The notes under the pieces: model-generated
The model's input: the letters and a program-made list of their open reading frames with translations, nothing else
Databases searched by the model: none
Told to the model about the DNA's origin: nothing
Program-made: the position numbers and the translations under genes
Part shown: in pieces, positions 6,301 to 9,786 of the stretch
Numbering within the stretch: the stretch's first letter is position 1
How the letters are laid out: every line of letters starts with the position of its first letter
Source: Paraprevotella sp.
GTDB lineage: Bacteria > Bacteroidota > Bacteroidia > Bacteroidales > Bacteroidaceae
Assembly (NCBI GenBank): GCA_021205005.1
Contig: JAJPYK010000290.1
Span: forward strand, 1 to 9,786
Direction: 5' to 3'
Length of the DNA stretch: 9,786 nucleotides

Positions 6301-9216
6301 TTCGATGTTGGCCGTTTCAAAATCATTCGTGTCCAGTTTGCGCATCATGCCGCCCCAGCGGGTTTTAGGATTGGTCAGATGTCCGTTATAATCCAGGTCC
6401 GTCGTCAGGTTGTAGGCTCCGCGTTCGGTGGGATAATAAGCCAGGTTCATTACAGCCAGAGAACTGGCGGCGTTGTAACTCGTTTGCGTTTTGTTCGGAT
6501 AAAGCTCCCGTTCGTAGACTTCGCGTACATAATGGTTGGATAGTTGGTTCAGGTCGCTCTTGATATGTGCCGGCGTGAGCGAAGAACTTTGTCGCGTGAA
6601 GAGCGGATCTATCGTGTACCAACTGAGCAAGGCCCGGTTGTAACCTCCGCGGACGTCGTTGACCAGTTTGCTTTCTTCGAAATCGGACGGCACGCTGGAG
6701 ATCATCCAACTGGTGGGTTGCATGACGCTGATGCCGTTCTTCGTATTTTCGAAGTCGTCGATATAAGAAGCCGATCCCTGCACTTTCTTATTTTGTCCGG
6801 CAATGAGCTGGGCAAATTCTCCCGTAAAACTGATCTGCGACGGGGCTGTCACGTCGACGAACGGGATTTTGTCGAGCAGGTTCGTCAACCATTGGCTTTC
6901 TTTTTTCCACGACATGTTCACGCCCCACAGGATGTTGCGCAGAGGCTCCTCGCCCATGTTGACTTTAGTGGTGAGCGGCTGTTCGTTCAGGAACATGAAC
7001 GTACCGCCGAGCGTGAAGTCTTTGTTTACATCATATTCCAGGTTAAGTCCCAGCATCGTTTTGCGTTGCATGCCGTAGTTGTCGTTGCTTTCAAAGTCGA
7101 CGTTGACATTCGTACCGGCATCGATGATACTTTGGTTGATGATCGTGACCACGCCCATCGAATAGTCCACGGTGTAGTCCGTGTTCTCGGTCAGCGTCAC
7201 TCCGCCGGCTGTCACCACGACGGAGCCTTGCGGAATGTTCATCGCTCCCAAGCTGATTTCCGAACCGTTGTTGCCTTTATACTCCCCTTTGAGCAGGTAT
7301 TTGTCCTTTTCGGCAATCTGTTTGGCTGTCGTTTTAGTGGAGTCATAGAGGGCGTCGAAGCAATATTTATCGGCCAGCGTCTGATCGTTCAGGTACTCGC
7401 ACAGATGGCTGCCGAAAGGTTCCACTACGGGAAAGTAGACTCGTCCTTTGTTGATGGTGTAGCCTTCCACATAGTCGAACTGACCGTTAGGATTCGTTCG
7501 GTTGTTGGCGTCCAGCCGGTCGAGGTTCATGATCTTTATCAGTTTCGTACTTTTGTACTGCGGTTCAGGCAGATAAGACACATATACGCCTGCCGAGTCG
7601 CTTTGGTACTGGATGTCGAACTTGAAATTGTCCTTCTGCGTCGAGGTGGCGCCCAGACTGTACACATTCTTCATCATCAGATCCCAGTTGCCCATCTGGG
7701 GACTGTTTGACGTGTTTTTCAGGGTTTTGACGAACAATGCCTGCGTATTGTCGGTCATGTCGGCCGAGAATTCGCCCACTTGATAAGTCGTACCGTTATA
7801 GGTGTACTCGAATGCGGCGGCCAAGACTTCGTCTGGCTGCAAGGTGAAGTTCAGCGACACATATCCCAAAGAGGTGTTCACGGTATATTCCGAGGAAGAC
7901 AGCAGGCGGGCGCTTTGTAATTTTTCGTAATCCACACTCCCCTCAAAACCCGAAATGGCGTCGAGATCGCTTGACGTTTGACTGATGTCGCGTGCGGCGG
8001 CATGTTGCGAAGTCATGGTGGAGTAGAGCGTGTTGGAATTGTTGCTGGGCGTCTGTACGCTTCCCCGGCTCCACATCGGATTGGAAATATGATCGTATTC
8101 GCCCAGGTCGGTAAAGGCCACGATATTGCGATTGCTTTCGTAGCTTCCGGTCTTGTTCGTGACCCAAAGCTCGACACGTTTGATGGTGATGCCGGACATG
8201 ATGGTGGGCAGTTTGCTCATGTTGGCATCATAGTGGTCGCGGAAGTAGTGGGCGAGGAAAAAGTGGCGGTTTTCCTCGTATTCGGTGGCCGAGAATTCAA
8301 AGCTATGCGTCTGCACGCCTCCTTTCGAAGACACGCTTTTCGACGACGATTTCTTTTGAGAAATGACCGTCTGGAGCTTCAGTTTGCCGAATTGCAGGTC
8401 GGCCCGCAGTCCGAACAGCGAGGAAGCTCCGCGGATGAGCGAGGAGTTGGTGGGGAAGAAAACATTTCCTCCTTCGAGCAGTTTGATGATTTCGTCTTCC
8501 TTTCCTTCGTAGCGCAGTTTCATGCTTTGGGCGTCGAAATCGAACGTTGCGTCGGTGTTGTAATTCAGGTTCATGTTGATTTTGTCGCCTACGCTTCCGT
8601 TCAGGCTCATGTTGATCTTCTCATCAAAATCGAACCCGAAGGTTTTCCGCCGGTTTTCCGACAGACTGGGGTTATCGGTTCTTTTGAGATTACCGCCTAC
8701 TTTCAGTTCGGCCGATCCTTGCGTTTTGATGCGTACGCCGCCCGGTCCGAAGATTTTCTCGGCCGGTCCGAGGTCGAACTGCATGTCGGTGAAGTCGAAC
8801 TTGTTTTTTCCCGCATTGGCATATTCCTCGGCATTCTTTTGCCGGTAATAGTTCTGCAACGACTTTTGCAGACTCCATTCCTGAAACTCTTCGGGCGACA
8901 TCAGCAGGGGGGCGTTGAGATAGCTGTCGCCCTGTTTGGTGCCGATGGTGTAATTGCCGGTTTTCGGGTCGTATACGGTGTCGGTTTTCAGGTTGTCGGG
9001 ATCTTTCAGGTCCAGACTTTTGGGGTCGAGGTCGCTTTCGTCACGGGGCGAGGTGCGCTTTACGCTGAAGCGCGGTTTGATACTGTCCGGTTCGGCCGGA
9101 GCCACTGTACGGGGTTGCGGCAGGCGGAAAAGATCCGTTCCTCCCATGTCTGCCAGTGCGTTGACACTGACGGCGAACAGGACGAGATAGATCCATTTCT
9201 TCAGGTATGCTTTCAT
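3346..9216 (-). CDS. sprA: Cell-surface protein SprA (T9SS outer-membrane translocon), N-terminal 1956 residues
   Basis: The start at 9216 is chosen because it gives a proper signal peptide: MKAYLKK, a hydrophobic core (WIYLVLFAVSV) and a likely cut after ALA at residue 22. An in-frame ATG at 9282 would only add residues that overlap ruvA. Two regions typical of SprA repeats are visible. The first is about residues 155-290 (GPGGVRIKTQGSAELKVGG, then amphipathic beta-strands such as NMSLNGSVGDKINMNLNYN). The second is about 664-825 (TENTDYTVDYSMGVVTI, LGGTFMFLNEQPLTTKVNMG, ending in IDDFE near 820). Most of the rest is alternating beta-strand sequence of an outer-membrane barrel. C606 and C619 are close enough for a disulfide. 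Residues from about 1888 to 1949 form a Lys/Ala/Asn/Gln-rich, probably disordered linker. The ORF then ends at a premature TGA after KGFS. It starts 34 nt after ruvA with no room for a clear promoter, and no Shine-Dalgarno is seen, as is usual in Bacteroidota. Family identity is certain; function of this truncated form is doubtful. Confidence 0.95.
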   Translation of the reverse strand: MKAYLKKWIYLVLFAVSVNALADMGGTDLFRLPQPRTVAPAEPDSIKPRFSVKRTSPRDESDLDPKSLDLKDPDNLKTDTVYDPKTGNYTIGTKQGDSYLNAPLLMSPEEFQEWSLQKSLQNYYRQKNAEEYANAGKNKFDFTDMQFDLGPAEKIFGPGGVRIKTQGSAELKVGGNLKRTDNPSLSENRRKTFGFDFDEKINMSLNGSVGDKINMNLNYNTDATFDFDAQSMKLRYEGKEDEIIKLLEGGNVFFPTNSSLIRGASSLFGLRADLQFGKLKLQTVISQKKSSSKSVSSKGGVQTHSFEFSATEYEENRHFFLAHYFRDHYDANMSKLPTIMSGITIKRVELWVTNKTGSYESNRNIVAFTDLGEYDHISNPMWSRGSVQTPSNNSNTLYSTMTSQHAAARDISQTSSDLDAISGFEGSVDYEKLQSARLLSSSEYTVNTSLGYVSLNFTLQPDEVLAAAFEYTYNGTTYQVGEFSADMTDNTQALFVKTLKNTSNSPQMGNWDLMMKNVYSLGATSTQKDNFKFDIQYQSDSAGVYVSYLPEPQYKSTKLIKIMNLDRLDANNRTNPNGQFDYVEGYTINKGRVYFPVVEPFGSHLCEYLNDQTLADKYCFDALYDSTKTTAKQIAEKDKYLLKGEYKGNNGSEISLGAMNIPQGSVVVTAGGVTLTENTDYTVDYSMGVVTIINQSIIDAGTNVNVDFESNDNYGMQRKTMLGLNLEYDVNKDFTLGGTFMFLNEQPLTTKVNMGEEPLRNILWGVNMSWKKESQWLTNLLDKIPFVDVTAPSQISFTGEFAQLIAGQNKKVQGSASYIDDFENTKNGISVMQPTSWMISSVPSDFEESKLVNDVRGGYNRALLSWYTIDPLFTRQSSSLTPAHIKSDLNQLSNHYVREVYERELYPNKTQTSYNAASSLAVMNLAYYPTERGAYNLTTDLDYNGHLTNPKTRWGGMMRKLDTNDFETANIEYVEFWLLDPFIYTRDKGGDYGGDFYIDLGEVSEDILHDGKKFFESGMPIDGNSSYYTETAWGRVPNTTSVVYAFNNESGARERQDIGLNGLSSTEEKTFGAYKEFLAAVQGKVSPQVYDSLVNDPAGDDYHYFRGSDYDSQQRSILDRYKYIDLPEGNSRSHENAKESYDTSYKTTPDVEDINQDYTLNEYEKYYQYRISIRPEDFVVGQNYIVDKRTASVKLRNGNTEEVNWYQFRVPLTEYQKKVGNINDFTSIRFMRMFLTDFEQPVILRFATLDLVKAEWRSYDQALYSGEMPTTTGSMEISAVNIEENNDKTPVNYVLPPGISRVVDPSQSQLAEDNEQALSLTVRNLATGDARAVYKNTNLDMRQYKHLQMFVHANALAENVTETEDNQTSVFIRLGSDYKNNFYEYEIPLKLTAAGRYDTYSADQCLAVWPKENMVDINLSVFTDVKQARNREKSLGKTNLTTLYSMYDNDRPNNKISIMGNPTLGEVKTIMIGIRNNSRETKSVEVWTNELRLQEYSNDGGWAAQGSLNVQLSDLGSVNLTGHMETAGFGGIEDAVSERNLEDTYNYSITTNFELGKLLPEKIHFTAPIYYSYNKEVIKPKYNPLDTDMLLKDALDACTTKHEKESLTSLTTTKTTNKNFSLSNVKFNVATPKHPMPYDPANFSVSYSYSESNKTGETTAWETEKNWNGSFNYSYSPEYKPFEPFKKRIKSKSKWWDIIRDQNLNYLPQSISFDTNILRNYYEYQERDIDNLEDPMSLPLSFSNEFLWNRDFSLKWDLTKNLHFTFNSATHAEIEEPNVPVNKDLYADQYAAWKDSVWHSIKGFGTPLDYQQDFTASYKVPFDKIPCFSWIAADGNYTADYSWERGMELEDGSSYGNTITNQRAVTVNGRFDLETLYNFSPFLKEVNKKFSSAERQKAKDKSNREKAQAKRAKEAAAQNQNGQNKDEKGNPSQKPADNAKGTANAKVNNTRFKGFS

Positions 9217-9250
9217 TCGGTTCCGTTTGGCTGGAAAGCAAATTCGTTTA

Positions 9251-9786
9251 TTACAGTCTTTTGAGAGCCAGTTTGATGACACGTTCCACGGTGGCTTCCG
9301 GTTCCTCTTTCAGGATGGCCTGCACCACTTTTTGCGACGGGGCGGGAGGGAAGCCCAACATCGTGAGGGCGGCTACGGCTTCTTCCTGTATCTCGGAATA
9401 TTCCGCACGCAGAGCCGTCCTCGTTCCGGCTGTCCCGGTCGTTTCCAATACCACGGTCGCGATTTTGTCTTTCAGATCCACAATGATGCGCTGGGCTGTT
9501 TTCAGTCCGATGCCTTTCACCGTTTTGAGCCATTTGTCATTGCCGGAACTGATGACGTCCACCAGTTCTGCGGGTGTGAGAGCCGAGAGGATCATGCGTG
9601 CCGTGTTGCCTCCGATGCCCGACACGCTGATGAGCAGGAGAAAAAGCGCACGTTCCTGTTTCGTGGAAAAACCGTAGAGGACATAAGCGTCTTCCCGTAT
9701 CGCTTCGTAAACGTATAGCTTAGCCTCCTGTTTGCCCTGGAGGGCCGAAAATGTATTCAAGGAGATGTTGAGGCCGTAACCCACGC
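9251..9786 (-). CDS. ruvA: Holliday junction branch migration protein RuvA, 5'-partial
   Basis: RuvA binds four-way Holliday junctions as a tetramer and loads the RuvB motor for branch migration during recombination and repair in the cytoplasm. Numbering visible residues from the GTG codon at 9784, the chain begins inside the N-terminal OB-fold ([11 protein letters not shown]; acidic/aromatic strands to about 40). It carries two helix-hairpin-helix motifs, VSGIGGNTA (54-62) and VKGIGLKTA (89-97), the latter followed by [11 protein letters not shown]. The flexible linker is about 111-130, and the RuvB-binding domain III ([14 protein letters not shown] to the end KLALKRL) is about 131-177. Full-length RuvA is near 200 residues, so about 20 N-terminal residues lie off the right edge and the GTG at 9784 is an internal valine, not the start. 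It ends with TAA at 9253-9251. sprA follows after 34 nt on the same strand, so the two are probably in one operon. Confidence 0.96.
   Translation of the reverse strand, partial: VGYGLNISLNTFSALQGKQEAKLYVYEAIREDAYVLYGFSTKQERALFLLLISVSGIGGNTARMILSALTPAELVDVISSGNDKWLKTVKGIGLKTAQRIIVDLKDKIATVVLETTGTAGTRTALRAEYSEIQEEAVAALTMLGFPPAPSQKVVQAILKEEPEATVERVIKLALKRL

Larger units (their letters stand above)
1627..9216 (-). pseudogene. sprA: sprA locus as a whole: type IX secretion translocon interrupted by one in-frame TGA
   Basis: Reading from the ATG at 9216 to the TGA at 1627 in one frame gives 2529 codons plus stop, in line with SprA/Sov proteins of about 2400-2500 residues. SprA is the giant single-chain beta-barrel of the T9SS outer-membrane translocon, which passes folded cargo from periplasm to cell surface. 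The only lesion is TGA at codon 1957 (3346-3348); there is no frameshift, and family-like sequence continues directly on the other side. I list the whole locus as a putative pseudogene because, without suppression, neither half should make a working barrel: the N-terminal part lacks the last quarter of the protein, and the C-terminal part has no signal peptide. The absence of any other damage means the change is recent, a sequence error, or tolerated through read-through. The two resulting ORFs are listed separately. Confidence 0.65.

Noticed and set aside
9217..9250. Bacteroidota-type promoter (TAnnTTTG) between ruvA and sprA
   Set aside because: The only candidate, CGAATTTG on the minus strand, misses the TA of the -7 element and leaves no room for a -33 TTTG outside ruvA.
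6544..9264. Further long plus-strand open frames (about 388 and 428 codons) antisense to sprA
   Set aside because: Their translations are Val/Arg/Phe/His-rich with no family resemblance, typical of mirror frames of a beta-barrel gene. The minus strand is clearly SprA.
9214..9282. Alternative sprA start at 9282, giving 22 extra residues
   Set aside because: It would overlap the end of ruvA and place non-secretory residues before a well-formed signal peptide. The ATG at 9216 fits better.

Overview
The window looks like a piece of a Bacteroidales (Bacteroidota) chromosome. All three recognisable genes read as Bacteroidales versions: a nucleotidyltransferase/HD protein of the CCA-adding type, the giant type IX secretion (T9SS) outer-membrane protein SprA/Sov, and the Holliday-junction protein RuvA directly upstream of sprA. 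GC content is moderate, roughly 50% by eye. Genus cannot be settled from this window.

Layout: positions 1-1382 (+) hold a nucleotidyltransferase/HD gene whose first codons lie off the left edge. Positions 1383-1626 are a convergent intergenic region with four tandem 22-bp repeats (1394-1481) and a strong bidirectional terminator hairpin (1543-1600). Positions 1627-9216 (-) are the sprA locus, and 9251-9786 (-) is ruvA, whose start lies off the right edge. ruvA and sprA run the same way with only 34 nt between them and are very probably co-transcribed from a promoter outside the window.

The main surprise is in sprA. The reading frame would encode 2529 residues, a normal SprA length, but it carries one in-frame TGA at codon 1957 (3346-3348). 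Frame and homology continue unbroken after it for another 572 codons. The TGA sits at the edge of a Lys/Ala/Asn-rich linker, and an ATG in the same frame starts only 9 nt downstream. The locus therefore reads as two ORFs: a 1956-residue N-terminal part with a signal peptide and a 569-residue C-terminal part without one. No second lesion is visible, so this is a very recent nonsense mutation, a base-call or assembly error, or a tolerated (read-through) stop. Genome-wide recoding of TGA is unlikely, because TGA also ends the nucleotidyltransferase gene and the conserved sprA C-terminus. If the stop is real and not suppressed, the SprA barrel could not close and T9SS secretion should fail.

I found no mobile elements, CRISPR arrays, tRNA or rRNA genes, and no convincing undescribed multi-gene system. 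The items worth follow-up are the sprA nonsense codon and the 22-bp repeat array.
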